A DNA stretch of 64,000 bases from Roseiarcus sp963749715 (GCA_963749715.1 CAVVNR010000004.1:124001-188000), one strand, 5' to 3'; shown: positions 8,825 through 17,669, counted from the first letter of the stretch. Notes: generated by a model from the letters alone, not told the origin. Made by a program: numbers and translations.

Positions 8825-11512
8825 TTAAGCCGGCGCGCGGATTTGCTCGGCGCCCTGGACCCGGTCCGAAGCGATGACGCCATAGAAGGCGGGAATCGCC
8901 AGCAGGTAGGCGAGGCCCGCCGCTTCGATGACCGCGGCGAGGCCAAAATTGGTGGCGATGACCGGCGCGGCTGCGGCCCCGATCACCGAAAAACAACCGT
9001 TGACGCCCCACGCCCAGACGAACATGTGGTCCTTGCCGAGACGCCCGAGCGTCGTCATCGCGACGGGCATCGGGAAACCCATGAGAAAGGCCGGCGGAGC
9101 GATCAGAAGGAATGAGCACAGCAAGCGCGCCGCATAGGGAAGGGCGCCGATCGCGTCGAGCGCCCGGCCAAGAAACAATCCGTAGAAGATCAGGAGCGCG
9201 GCGACCGCGACGAACAGAACCGGCATGACGGTCCGCATGTGCGGCAACGCGCGCTCCGACGTCAGCGCGCCCAGACCCGAAAACACCAGCATGCCGGTGA
9301 TCAGCACCGAAGCCGAGATGGTCGGATTTCCCAGCGCCATCACGAAATGGGCGATAAGCCCGACTTCGACCATGATGTAGCCTGCGCCGAGACAGGCGAA
9401 GTAAATGACGGTCAAGAGCTTGCCGCGCGAGCGCGAGAAGATCGTCCGCCACCCCCAGATCAACGGTATCACCAGCAGCGCGGTCGCCGTCAGGCAAGCG
9501 GCGCCGAGCGTCGCCCAGATCAGGAGATAGCCCCACTCGTCCTGTAACAGCTCGAGCCGGTCGAGCACCCGCGGCAGGTCGGCGGTTTTCACGTAGGCGG
9601 CGAAGTAGGGCGAATCGTTGGTGAGCGCGCGCGTATTGAACACGTAACGATCGGCGATCTCCGGCCATTGGCCGGCGACGAGGGCATGCCATGCGAGCCG
9701 GCCCATGACGGTGGCCGGCAGAACGCCGTCGTCAGTCTTGCCGGAGGGAGGCGCGTCGACGTCCTGGCCCCCCGGCGCGTTTGCGTCGGCGGCCTCCGCC
9801 GGCTCCGCGGCCGGCGGCCCGCCGGCCGCTCCAGCAAAAATCTGTTCGACATAGCCGGCGAGGGTGCTGTCGGTCTGCGACGAATCGTAGAAGAGGCCGG
9901 GCGAATAGATTTCGTCGAACGACATCGCGTGCGTGTGGGCCCGCAGCTTCTCGATCTCGTCGGGGGCGAAGCCGCCATTCTTATAAAGTACGGTCGCCGT
10001 CGACAGGTACGACGAGGCGACGTAGAAGGAATTGGCCAGATGCGCGGGATCGACCTCGCGCGCCGCCGCCGCCATCGTCGCATAGAGCTTCAATACCGAC
10101 TTCGGCGGCTCCTCCTTGTTCCAGAGCGTGACCGACAGAACGCCGCCGGGAGCCAGCGCGCGCATGTAGGTCTCCATCGCTTCCTTCGTGTAGGAGAACT
10201 TCTCCACGATGGCGAAGCCGCCCGGATTGGAGAGCCCGACCGAATCCGCGAGAGAGAGGTCGATGACGTCAAAGCGCTCATCCGTTTGCGCGAGGAAATG
10301 GCGGCCCTCGTAACCGATGACCCGGACCTTGGACAGGATGTCGCCGGTGAAGTTGCGGATGACGCCATCGTGAAACGCTTCGAGCACCGCGCGATTGCCT
10401 TCGGCGACGGTCACCTCCTTTGCGCCGGAATGCAGCGCCACCTCGGTCGAGATGCCGCCGCCGAACTGGGCGATGAAAGTCTTCGGCGCCGACTTGATGA
10501 CGTAAGGGTAGACCATCGGTAGAAAGTGGAAGTAGGCCGTCTCCTTGTCGGTCAGATCGCGCATGATGCCGATCGGACCGTCGCCGTCGATGTAGAGGCC
10601 GAGATAGGCGTTGACCGGCATCGTTGGCAGGCTGAATCCGGCATTGTCCGACAGGCCGGGCGCGAAATGCAGATAGGAACTCGAGTAGACCTCGAGGAAG
10701 CCGAACGGGGAAGCGCTCTCGTAGACCTTTTTCGCGTCCGGGAATTTGCGCGCGTAGGCCACGCCCTTGTAGTCGTTGACCGCGAGCGTCTTCAGGCCGA
10801 ACATCTGCGGCGCGACAAAATGGCCGGCGAACGCCAGCGCGCCGGCAACGATGAATGGAACGAGCAAAGCGCGTCCGCCCGGGCCGAAAGCCCAAGCGAG
10901 ACAGGCCGCAAACCAAAGCGCCAACGGCGCCGCGATCAAATTGGCGGGCGTGAACACATACATCGCCAACAACACGACAAGACCGCAGAGCCCGGCCCCG
11001 GCAAGATCGGCGAAATAGACCCGCCCGAACGTGCGATTGCTTCTGAGGAAGACGCATCCGAGGAAGAACGCCCCGGCCAGGAATGGCGTCAGCAGGGCGA
11101 GGAAGATCTGCAACAGCTTCCACTTCTGCGCGGGGTCGGAGACGAGGAAGATGGCGTTGAAGCCGAGACGCTGCACATAAAGGTTGGCCCCGACCGCGAG
11201 CGGCCCGAACAGTGCGAGCGAAAAGGTGGCGGCGGCGCGCCAATGGCGGGCGAACCAGTCCTTGGCGACGGTCATGGTTGCGCTCGCCAGGCCGAATCCC
11301 AGCATCGCCAGACTCACCACCAGCGAGCCAAAATGCGCCCAGCTGCCGACGGAAAAGATGCGCATGATATCGATCTGCAGCCCGATCACCGCGCCCGCGC
11401 CCAGGCCCACGGCGAAGTAGAGTCCGAGGCGGGAACCCGCATCGGGCTCCGCGTCGAACCGCGCATCAGCCTCGAAAACGTCGGCTGTCGGGATTTTGCT
11501 CGCGTCGTTCAT
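8825..11512 (-). CDS. Multi-pass membrane protein with spermidine-synthase-like domain
   Basis: 895 residues from an ATG at 11512. The N-terminal third has about nine hydrophobic segments (first: LGLYFAVGLGAGAVIGL). A cytosolic spermidine-synthase/methyltransferase-like domain follows (about 330-560) with the nucleotide-binding strand FIAQFGGGISTEVAL, then TVAEGNRAVLEA, VIDLSLADS and LAPGGVLSVTLWN. A second block of membrane helices (about 660-880) closes the protein, separated by an Ala/Pro-rich insert. Fusions of spermidine-synthase-like domains to transporter-like helices are a known but poorly characterised architecture. The aminopropyl-acceptor residues cannot be confirmed here, so polyamine synthesis is only a possibility. 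It follows the Tat-signal methyltransferase gene by 94 bases on the same strand. Confidence 0.75.
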   Translation of the reverse strand: MNDASKIPTADVFEADARFDAEPDAGSRLGLYFAVGLGAGAVIGLQIDIMRIFSVGSWAHFGSLVVSLAMLGFGLASATMTVAKDWFARHWRAAATFSLALFGPLAVGANLYVQRLGFNAIFLVSDPAQKWKLLQIFLALLTPFLAGAFFLGCVFLRSNRTFGRVYFADLAGAGLCGLVVLLAMYVFTPANLIAAPLALWFAACLAWAFGPGGRALLVPFIVAGALAFAGHFVAPQMFGLKTLAVNDYKGVAYARKFPDAKKVYESASPFGFLEVYSSSYLHFAPGLSDNAGFSLPTMPVNAYLGLYIDGDGPIGIMRDLTDKETAYFHFLPMVYPYVIKSAPKTFIAQFGGGISTEVALHSGAKEVTVAEGNRAVLEAFHDGVIRNFTGDILSKVRVIGYEGRHFLAQTDERFDVIDLSLADSVGLSNPGGFAIVEKFSYTKEAMETYMRALAPGGVLSVTLWNKEEPPKSVLKLYATMAAAAREVDPAHLANSFYVASSYLSTATVLYKNGGFAPDEIEKLRAHTHAMSFDEIYSPGLFYDSSQTDSTLAGYVEQIFAGAAGGPPAAEPAEAADANAPGGQDVDAPPSGKTDDGVLPATVMGRLAWHALVAGQWPEIADRYVFNTRALTNDSPYFAAYVKTADLPRVLDRLELLQDEWGYLLIWATLGAACLTATALLVIPLIWGWRTIFSRSRGKLLTVIYFACLGAGYIMVEVGLIAHFVMALGNPTISASVLITGMLVFSGLGALTSERALPHMRTVMPVLFVAVAALLIFYGLFLGRALDAIGALPYAARLLCSFLLIAPPAFLMGFPMPVAMTTLGRLGKDHMFVWAWGVNGCFSVIGAAAAPVIATNFGLAAVIEAAGLAYLLAIPAFYGVIASDRVQGAEQIRAPA

Positions 11513-11606
11513 TGCGTCTCGGAGCGGCCGGGCGGGCGCGACGGCGGCGCCGCTGGTGGTTGCGGCCGCCGTCGCGGCGGAAGCGGTTCTCGATGTCAAC
11601 CGGGCG

Positions 11607-12476
11607 CTAGTTGTTGTGCGTGCCGACGATCTGATCGCCTTCAAGCTTGGTGAACGGAACGAATGGGACGATTCGTCCGCCGTAAATATCGGATCGGGCG
11701 ACCGTCATCTGCCCGTCGGACCCTTGCGTCTTGACGACCTTCAGCACCCGCTGCGCTCCGGGCGGTCCGACCGGAATGACCATGACGCCTCCGGGCTTCA
11801 ACTGTTGCAGCAGCGGCGGAGGAACGTGGTCGATGCCGCAGGTGACGATGATCTTGTCGAACGGCGCCGCCTCCTCCCACCCATAGTAGCCGTCGGCGGC
11901 CTTGCTCTTGATGACCTCGAACTCCTTGTAGCCGTCCTTGATGAGCTGGTCGTAGATCGACCGGGTGCGGTCGGCCAAGGGCTTGATGATCTCGATCGTG
12001 TAAACTTGGTCGGTCAAGTGCGAGAGATAGGCGGACTGGTAGCCGGAGCCGGTGCCGATCTCGAGCACCCTCTCGCCCAGCTTGGGATCGATGTTCGAAG
12101 TCATCCGGCCGACGATATGAGGACCGGAAATCGTCACGCCGAAGCCGATGTCGAGGAAGGCGTGCTCGTAGGCCCGGCTCAGATTTTGCTGCAGCACGAA
12201 TTTCTCGCGCGGCGTCAAGAGAAAAGCGTGCTTGTTGCGGTCGTTGACCAGGTCTTCGTTGCGCACCATCGCCCCGAAGCGATCGAACCGCTCGCCGAGG
12301 AATCTGGGATCCTCCGCGCGCTGCGCGACGCCCCAGGCGACGAACTTGTCGCGATTGTCCATCGGCGGCGCCATCTCGAAGGTGAAAGGCGTCGGCACGT
12401 CCGCCATCGCCAGCCGCGGCGCGAGCGAGCCCGCAATCAGGCCGGCGGCGCCGGCGATGAATTGACGTCTATGCAC
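11607..12476 (-). CDS. pcm: Tat-exported protein-L-isoaspartate O-methyltransferase-like protein
   Basis: 289 residues from a GTG at 12476, fixed by GGAGG 6 bases upstream. The N-terminus reads HRRQFIAGAAGLIAGSLAP, a twin-arginine signal followed by an AMA-type cleavage region (about residue 25), so the protein should be exported folded. The mature part has the isoaspartyl methyltransferase signature: VTISGPHIVGRMTSNID, SAM motif I VLEIGTGSGYQSAYL, post-I VYTIEIIKPLA, and LKPGGVMVIPVG. The family methylates isoaspartate in damaged proteins using SAM, normally in the cytoplasm, so an exported form is odd because SAM is not expected in the periplasm. The neighbouring membrane protein at 8825 also carries a SAM/dcSAM-type fold. 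Confidence 0.82.
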   Translation of the reverse strand: MHRRQFIAGAAGLIAGSLAPRLAMADVPTPFTFEMAPPMDNRDKFVAWGVAQRAEDPRFLGERFDRFGAMVRNEDLVNDRNKHAFLLTPREKFVLQQNLSRAYEHAFLDIGFGVTISGPHIVGRMTSNIDPKLGERVLEIGTGSGYQSAYLSHLTDQVYTIEIIKPLADRTRSIYDQLIKDGYKEFEVIKSKAADGYYGWEEAAPFDKIIVTCGIDHVPPPLLQQLKPGGVMVIPVGPPGAQRVLKVVKTQGSDGQMTVARSDIYGGRIVPFVPFTKLEGDQIVGTHNN

Positions 12477-12622
12477 CCGAGGCCTCCTCAAACGGCTTGC
12501 GCCGGTTCGATCCCGGTAGGCCTGATATCCTAAACAAATGGAAAACGCGACACCGGGGAAGGTGAAATTTTCCCCATGATGCCGCGTTATTGATCGGTCG
12601 CGAGGGAACGATCTTTCGACGA

Positions 12623-13153
12623 TCAGCGCGCGAGCGGATCGCGCGCCCATTGTTTGAGCGTTCGGGCATGACGGATCGGCGCATACCCAAGCGCGGACCC
12701 GGAGCGCCGGTCGCCGCGCGCCTCATCGCTGAACGGCGACCCGACGATGCGGATCTCCGCCCCTTGCCGCTCGACCATGGCGAACAGCGTTGCGGCGGCG
12801 TTGGGCGAAAGGCGGATGCAGCCGTGCGACGCCGGCCGCCCGAGACTTCCGACCGCGGTCGTGCCATGGATCGCATACTGGCCATAAAAGAAGATCGAGT
12901 GCGGCATCGGGGCGTTGCCGTACTTGGCCGAGTGGACCATCGGGTAGAGCGCCCTCGGGCGGAAGACGCCGCGCGGCGTCAAATGGCCGGCCCGGCCCGA
13001 AGATATCGGCCAGACGTAGGTTTCGCCTGTGCCGGAATGGACGATCATCGTCTGCGACGACAAGTCGACGTTGATGTCAACGTGCGCGCAGGCATAGCTC
13101 GGCGCCGCCAACAGGACCGCGAGCGCCAACAGGCATTTCGATAGCGTCCGCAT
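12623..13153 (-). CDS. Secreted L,D-transpeptidase (YkuD domain)
   Basis: 176 residues starting MRTLSKCLLALAVLLAAPSY, a Sec signal peptide ending near ACA (about 23). The YkuD catalytic domain follows: SSQTMIVHSGTGETYVWPIS, TPRGVFRPRALYP, IHGTTAVGSLGRPASHGCIR. The catalytic cysteine is in SHGCIRL and the conserved histidine in IHGT. These enzymes form 3-3 peptidoglycan crosslinks or attach proteins to peptidoglycan in the periplasm. The length is typical of the short single-domain type with no LysM or PG-binding domain. An upstream in-frame extension to 13333 is rejected because the signal peptide fixes the start. GGGAGCGG precedes the ATG. Confidence 0.9.
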   Translation of the reverse strand: MRTLSKCLLALAVLLAAPSYACAHVDINVDLSSQTMIVHSGTGETYVWPISSGRAGHLTPRGVFRPRALYPMVHSAKYGNAPMPHSIFFYGQYAIHGTTAVGSLGRPASHGCIRLSPNAAATLFAMVERQGAEIRIVGSPFSDEARGDRRSGSALGYAPIRHARTLKQWARDPLAR

Positions 13154-13305
13154 GTCTTGCCGCTCCCCTTCACTGCCCAGCCCACGCCCCAAAAAAGGCG
13201 CAAGACGCGCTGGCGCCGGCACAGACGACGCGAATGGCGGCGCCGCAGTCCCTGGCTTATGATTTTTGGGGTCGCCCCTCGGTCGCCGAGGCGACCTCGT
13301 CCAGA

Positions 13306-14103
13306 TCATGGCGTAGAACGGGCGATCGCGCAATCGTGGTCCTCAAGATCCTCGGCATGGCCTCCGCTCTCGAGCGAGAACTGATCGGCAAGCAGGACGA
13401 AGCCCGGTTTTCCGTCAAAGGTCGCGCCGATCGCCGCGAGACTATAGGCGCCCATTTGAGCCCGCGCGCCCTCGACGCCGTCGGCGAGCAGCTTGAGCGG
13501 CGCGACCTCGCGAAGGTCCGCCGAGTCGACCCGGCGGGCGAAATAGACGCGGCCTTGAAGCGGAACCGTCATCGCCCGCCATTGGCCGTCGAGGGCGGAG
13601 GCATATTCGGCGAGCGCTTTTGCGACCGGAACCGCCACGCAATCGACATGGACGTGCAACTGGTCCTGGCTCCTCGCCCATTTCGAATTGATGGCGAGCC
13701 CGACCGCCTCCCGAGGCAGCGCGCGGCCGAGCCGCCCCTCGACCAGCGCCTTGGCGCTCCAGGCGTCGGCGAACACCGGCGGCGCGTCGGGCGCGAGCAT
13801 TTGCGGGTCTTCGATCCCGGTGATGCGCCGGGTCGGAATGGCGAGCATCTGCGCGATGCCGACGAGGTCCTTGAGGATCGCGACTCCCTGGGCGGCGCCG
13901 CCTTCGAGATCGACGCGTTCGCATGGCTTCGGACCCCGCCCCGCTTCGACATGGGGCACGCATTCGTCGTGGACGATCCGCCAGAGAGCATTGGGGTCCG
14001 CGCGGGCGGACGTCCACGACAGCGCCAGAGCGGCAAGCGCGAGAAGCGCTTGATTTCGGAGAGTCCGCCCCAGTATGCGCGCCCCGGCGACCGGTCCAAA
14101 CAC
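13306..14103 (-). CDS. cdh: CDP-diacylglycerol pyrophosphatase
   Basis: 265 residues from a GTG at 14103. The N-terminus is a signal or membrane anchor (RNQALLALAALALSWTSARA). The rest matches the Cdh family: LWRIVHDECVPHVEAG, PCERVDLEGGAAQGVAILKD and the HIT-like histidine motif SQDQLHVHVDC, followed by FARRVDSADLREVAP and a C-terminal GFVLLADQFSLE. Cdh hydrolyses CDP-diacylglycerol to phosphatidate and CMP at the inner membrane and so tunes phospholipid precursor levels. It follows lpd by 9 bases on the same strand and could be the last gene of that transcript. Confidence 0.88.
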   Translation of the reverse strand: MFGPVAGARILGRTLRNQALLALAALALSWTSARADPNALWRIVHDECVPHVEAGRGPKPCERVDLEGGAAQGVAILKDLVGIAQMLAIPTRRITGIEDPQMLAPDAPPVFADAWSAKALVEGRLGRALPREAVGLAINSKWARSQDQLHVHVDCVAVPVAKALAEYASALDGQWRAMTVPLQGRVYFARRVDSADLREVAPLKLLADGVEGARAQMGAYSLAAIGATFDGKPGFVLLADQFSLESGGHAEDLEDHDCAIARSTP

Positions 14104-14112
14104 AGCCCTGCC

Positions 14113-15510
14113 TCAAATATGGATCGCGCGTTTCGCCACCGCCATCGCCGCCTCCTTGACCGCTTCCGACATGGTCGGATGGGCGTGGCAGGTGCGCGCG
14201 AGGTCCTCCGCCGAACCGCCAAACTCCATCAGAACGGCGATCTCGTGGATCATTTCGCCAGCGCCGAAGCCGACGATATGGCCGCCGAGCACGCGGTCGC
14301 TGGCGGCGTCGGCGAGGATCTTCACAAAGCCCTCGGTATGGCGCATCGCCCGCGCGCGGCCGTTGGCGGTGAACGGAAACTTGCCCACGGCGTAGGCCGC
14401 GCCCTCGGCCTTCAGCTCTTCCTCGCTCTTGCCGACCGAAGCGACCTCGGGGCTGGTATAGACGACATTGGGAATGACGCCATAGTTGACGTGGCCCGCC
14501 TGCCCGGCCAAGAGCTCGGCCAGCGCGACGCCTTCGTCCTCGGCCTTGTGGGCGAGCATCGGCCCGCGGATCACGTCGCCGATCGCATAGATGCCGGGAA
14601 CGTTGGTGGCGTAATGCGCGTCGACGACGACCTGGCCGCGCTCGGTCTTAACCCCCAAAGCATCGAGGCCGAGACCCTCGGTGAACGGACGCCGCCCGAT
14701 CGCGACCAGCACGACGTCGGCGTCGATCGTCTTGGCCTCGCCGCCCGCCGCGGGCTCGATCGTCGCCTTGACGCCCGTCCCCGCCTTTTCGACCTTCGTG
14801 ACTTTATGGCCCAGGTGAAAGACGAGACCCTGCTTTTCCAGCGTGCGCTGCATCAGTTTGGCGACCTCGCCGTCGATGCCGCTCAGGACGCGGTCGAGAA
14901 ATTCGACCACCGTCACCTCGGCTCCCAGCCGCCGCCAGACCGAGCCGAGCTCGAGCCCGATGACGCCGGCCCCGACGACGATCAGCTTTTTCGGCGGCGC
15001 CGGCAGGCTGAGCGCGCCGGTGGACGACACGACCGTCTTCTCGTCGATTTCGACTCCGGGCAGCCGCGCGACGTCTGACCCGGTCGCGATGACGATCGCC
15101 TTCGTCTCGATCGTCGTCTCTTTGCGGTCGCCGGCCTTGGCGATTACCTTTCCCGGAGCGGCGATCCGGCCCTCGCCGCTCACCCAGTCGATTTTGTTCT
15201 TCTTGAATAGAAAGGCGACGCCGTTGACGTTGGCGGCGACGGTGGCGTCCTTGTGCTTCATCATCGCGGCGAGATCGAGCGTCGGCGGGGAAACGACGAC
15301 CCCGAGGGGCGCAAGGCCGTGCGCCGCCTCGTTGAACATCTCGGTTGCATAGAGGAGCGCCTTGGATGGAATGCAGCCGATGTTGAGACAGGTTCCGCCG
15401 AGCGTCTTCATCTTCTCGATGACCGCGACCTTCATGCCGAGCTGCGCCGCGCGGATCGCGCAGACATAGCCCCCGGGGCCGGAGCCGATCACGATGAGAT
15501 CGTAGGCCAA
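14113..15510 (-). CDS. lpdA: Dihydrolipoyl dehydrogenase (E3)
   Basis: 465 residues from a TTG at 15510 with AGGAG six bases upstream. The FAD motif VIGSGPGGYVCAIRAAQLG leads, followed by the redox disulfide in GGTCLNIGCIPSKALL, the NAD motif VVGAGVIGLELGSVW, the FAD motif YAIGDVIRGPMLAHKAEDEG and the C-terminal His-Glu pair in CHAHPTMSEAVKEA. E3 reoxidises dihydrolipoamide with NAD+ in the 2-oxoglutarate (and possibly pyruvate) dehydrogenase complexes. It is the distal gene of the mdh-sucCDAB series on this strand. About 2.1 kb of small accessory genes separates it from sucB, which is unusual. Confidence 0.95.
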   Translation of the reverse strand: MAYDLIVIGSGPGGYVCAIRAAQLGMKVAVIEKMKTLGGTCLNIGCIPSKALLYATEMFNEAAHGLAPLGVVVSPPTLDLAAMMKHKDATVAANVNGVAFLFKKNKIDWVSGEGRIAAPGKVIAKAGDRKETTIETKAIVIATGSDVARLPGVEIDEKTVVSSTGALSLPAPPKKLIVVGAGVIGLELGSVWRRLGAEVTVVEFLDRVLSGIDGEVAKLMQRTLEKQGLVFHLGHKVTKVEKAGTGVKATIEPAAGGEAKTIDADVVLVAIGRRPFTEGLGLDALGVKTERGQVVVDAHYATNVPGIYAIGDVIRGPMLAHKAEDEGVALAELLAGQAGHVNYGVIPNVVYTSPEVASVGKSEEELKAEGAAYAVGKFPFTANGRARAMRHTEGFVKILADAASDRVLGGHIVGFGAGEMIHEIAVLMEFGGSAEDLARTCHAHPTMSEAVKEAAMAVAKRAIHI

Positions 15511-15593
15511 GTCTACTCCTGTTGCCGTTTGGGGAGCGTAGCCTCAGTTCGCGCCGAAGGCCGCATGCTCGTCGATTCGCGCTTTTCCGGAAC

Positions 15594-15884
15594 TCAGCTG
15601 GCGAGGCGCAGGATTTTCGCCTGGCGTTCGGCGCGACGGCGAAGCGCGTCCGACCCGAAGTCCACTTCGTCGCCTTGGTCGTCGATCCAACGGATCGAGT
15701 GTCCGAACTCGTCGAGCGCGACGGCGCCGAAGCGCGACGGCGCTTCGCGCAGAAACGCGAAGAGCTCGCCGACGGCGATGACGGGCCGGAGGTCGACGAT
15801 CGCTTCGAACCCGTCGAGCCAGACGATCTTGACGACGCCGAACAGCACCGGTTCCACAGATCGCATGCGCACGATTTCGCTCAT
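15594..15884 (-). CDS. DUF2442 protein (first copy)
   Basis: 96 residues from an ATG at 15884 that overlaps the DUF4160 stop as ATGA. The DUF2442 core is visible: VKIVWLDGFEAIVDLRPVIA, LFAFLREAPSRFGAVALDEF, HSIRWIDDQGDEVDFGSDAL. DUF2442 and DUF4160 genes commonly occur as overlapping pairs, and the pair has been proposed to be toxin-antitoxin-like. The activity is not established. A second pair with the same order and overlap lies at 16707-17231. Both lie inside the TCA operon between sucB and lpd. Confidence 0.8.
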   Translation of the reverse strand: MSEIVRMRSVEPVLFGVVKIVWLDGFEAIVDLRPVIAVGELFAFLREAPSRFGAVALDEFGHSIRWIDDQGDEVDFGSDALRRRAERQAKILRLAS

Positions 15885-16132
15885 TGCAGCCTCCGCGGTT
15901 TCCGGCCGGCTTCCAGCGCTGCCCACGCCTCCATCAAGCCTTCACGGTTTTCGCTGGCCCATGTTAACACAGTCGTCAGTTTCGCGGGCGGCAGCGAACC
16001 GCGCAGCACTTCTGGCGGCGCGATCCGGATCTGCGCGACGAACTCCGCGAAGACCGCGTGGAAATGCGGTGGCGGATGCTCGTCGGGATAGAATTGAATC
16101 GCGACACCGTCCACAATAGCAACCGTCGGCAT
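15881..16132 (-). CDS. DUF4160 protein (first copy)
   Basis: 83 residues starting MPTVAIVDGVAIQFYPDEHP at 16132. The signature PDEHPPPHFHAVFAEF, with its cluster of histidines, and LPPAKLTTVLTWASENREGL are typical of DUF4160. It is translationally coupled to DUF2442 through ATGA. The His-rich loop could bind metal or RNA, but no function is proven. Its paralogue at 16980 shares the P-P-HFHA motif and the L-P-A-K segment. Confidence 0.8.
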   Translation of the reverse strand: MPTVAIVDGVAIQFYPDEHPPPHFHAVFAEFVAQIRIAPPEVLRGSLPPAKLTTVLTWASENREGLMEAWAALEAGRKPRRLQ

Positions 16133-16263
16133 CGGCTGCGCCCCTGTGCCTCGTTTTCGCTATCCACTGAGCGGAGCGGCGAACCCGACGCCGACATGCG
16201 CCGGGCGAAAGGTGCAGGCACAACGTTCAGAGCCGACGCCAATGAGAAAGAGACCGCAGGCCA

Positions 16264-16605
16264 CTATTTCTTTACTTTCGCTTGCAAAGAATTGATCTGC
16301 TTAGCAAGTTTGCTGATTTCGTTTGGAAGTTCGCCTATTATTTCTTCTGTCGTTTTCGGCATGATCGTTTCGATGATCCTTCAGCCGCCCGAATAGGCGT
16401 TTAGTACCGATTCCATCCTGGCCGACATACATAGGCTTGCCGGAAACATCGTACAAGACGTAGATTCCAATCTGATTACGAAAATCTATAATTGTCTTTT
16501 TGCTGCCTTTTAGTGCTCCTTTTAAGATGCCCGGCGTTGCGGCCCCTCCCCCAAGTAATTTTTGTCACGGCGCCACCGGCGCCCAAAGTTTTCGATCGTC
16601 AGCAT
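16264..16605 (-). pseudogene. Broken GIY-YIG nuclease-like gene
   Basis: On the minus strand an ATG at 16605 begins MLTIENFGRRWRRDKN, then the frame changes near 16560 to GGGAATPGILKGALKG, IIDFRNQIGIYVLYD and KPMYVGQDGIGTKRLFGRLK before a stop at 16301. GIYVLYD...MYVGQ is the GIY-YIG core and the following R is the catalytic-type arginine. The usual 100 or so residues after LKDHR are missing. A third frame gives a lysine-rich tail from an ATG at 16362 (IIGELPNEISKLAKQINS) ending at 16264. The DNA is AT-richer than its surroundings, suggesting acquired and decaying sequence. It lies between the two DUF4160-DUF2442 pairs. Confidence 0.6.
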
Positions 16606-16706
16606 AATATTGCCCCGCCAGGAACGCCGCACGTCGCCCGGTTGACGTCGGCGTCGGTAATCGTGTCGAGGTCCATCCGAGCACGCTGGTCTGAGTGCAC
16701 CTCAGC

Positions 16707-16983
16707 TCACTGAATCTCCGCTTGGCGTTCGGCGTCGCGGCGCGGCGAGTTGGCGCTCAGGTCGATCGGATAGCCCTGGTCGTCCAGCCACGACACGGAA
16801 TGCCCAAACTCGTCGACCCTAACGGCGGCGAAGTGCTCAGGCGCGCTGAGCCAGGCGAAGACTTTCCGCTTGGCGATCAACGGTCTGAGATCGACGACGC
16901 CCTCGTAACCGTCGTCGAATTCTGACCTTCAATCCGCCATGGATGACCGGCTCGGCATCGACGATTGAGGGCAGCTTCTTCAC
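16707..16983 (-). CDS. DUF2442 protein (second copy), frameshifted
   Basis: The start is a GTG at 16983 overlapping the stop of the second DUF4160 gene (GTGA). The first 22 codons read KKLPSIVDAEPVIHGGLKV. An extra base near 16920-16924 then shifts the frame, after which the expected DUF2442 sequence continues (FDDGYEGVVDLRPLIAKRK, FAAVRVDEFGHSVSWLDDQG, SPRRDAERQAEIQ) to a TGA at 16709. The architecture and spacing match the intact first copy. The extra base may be an assembly error. Confidence 0.65.
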
Positions 16984-17231
16984 TCGATCGGCTCCAATTT
17001 CTCGTGCGTGAGGGCGGCGGGCGAAGCGCACAAGAGGACGCCTTTGCGGGCGGGGGTCGAAGCAAGGACTTTTGCGCGCTTCGCCGCCGGCAATGATCCC
17101 GCGGTGATTTTCGTTCCGACAACATCGACCACGGCGCGATGCTCTGCGATCAGCGCGTGGAAATGCGCTGGCGGATGCTTGTTCGTGTAAAATACGATCT
17201 TCACCCCTTCGACGACCGCGACGACCGGCAC
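16980..17231 (-). CDS. DUF4160 protein (second copy)
   Basis: 83 residues from a GTG at 17231, PVVAVVEGVKIVFYTNKHP then PAHFHALIAEHRAVVDV and LPAAKRAKVLASTPA. It is the same length as the first copy and has the same histidine-containing motif, but the sequences have diverged substantially, so the two pairs are not a recent tandem duplication. It overlaps the following DUF2442 gene by four bases and starts 10 bases beyond the 3' end of the MAPEG gene. Confidence 0.78.
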   Translation of the reverse strand: MPVVAVVEGVKIVFYTNKHPPAHFHALIAEHRAVVDVVGTKITAGSLPAAKRAKVLASTPARKGVLLCASPAALTHEKLEPIE

Positions 17232-17241
17232 GGACTTGTTC

Positions 17242-17628
17242 TTAAGCAGCGAACGCCAGCCGCGTCAGCATCATCACGAGGCCGACAATCGAAATGGCCC
17301 ACACCGCCGTGCGAGCATAGACGACGTCAAATAGGTAAAGCGGGATGTAAACGACGCGCGCGAGAATCCAGATCGTTGCGCCCAGTCCCCCCGCGCGCTG
17401 GGTGACAATCAGCGCGAGCGCCAGGGCGACGAACGGCGTGAGGTTCTCGACGTAATTCGCCAGCGCCCGTGTCGTCCTGCCGAACATCAAGCCGCTCGGC
17501 GCCGGCGGCTTATCGCGCGACGTGAACAGATAGCCAGCCTGAAGCTCCACGTTGCCGTAAACCGCCTGCAGGACAACGTGGACAATCCATAGGATCACGC
17601 TCAATTCGAGACATGTCAGTTCGCTCAT
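17242..17628 (-). CDS. MAPEG family membrane protein
   Basis: 128 residues from an ATG at 17628 with four predicted membrane helices: CLELSVILWIVHVVLQAVY, a central pair (LTPFVALALALIVTQ and LGATIWILARVVYIPLYLF) and VWAISIVGLVMMLTRLAF. The RALANYVENLTPF segment is typical of the MAPEG fold (membrane-associated eicosanoid and glutathione metabolism). Bacterial members are mostly uncharacterised and may be glutathione transferases or peroxidases. It lies 41 bases after sucB on the same strand, so it is probably co-transcribed with the TCA genes. Confidence 0.85.
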   Translation of the reverse strand: MSELTCLELSVILWIVHVVLQAVYGNVELQAGYLFTSRDKPPAPSGLMFGRTTRALANYVENLTPFVALALALIVTQRAGGLGATIWILARVVYIPLYLFDVVYARTAVWAISIVGLVMMLTRLAFAA

Positions 17629-17669
17629 GATTTTGCCCTCTCGACCGGGGCGGCGCCCCGCGCGTCGCC

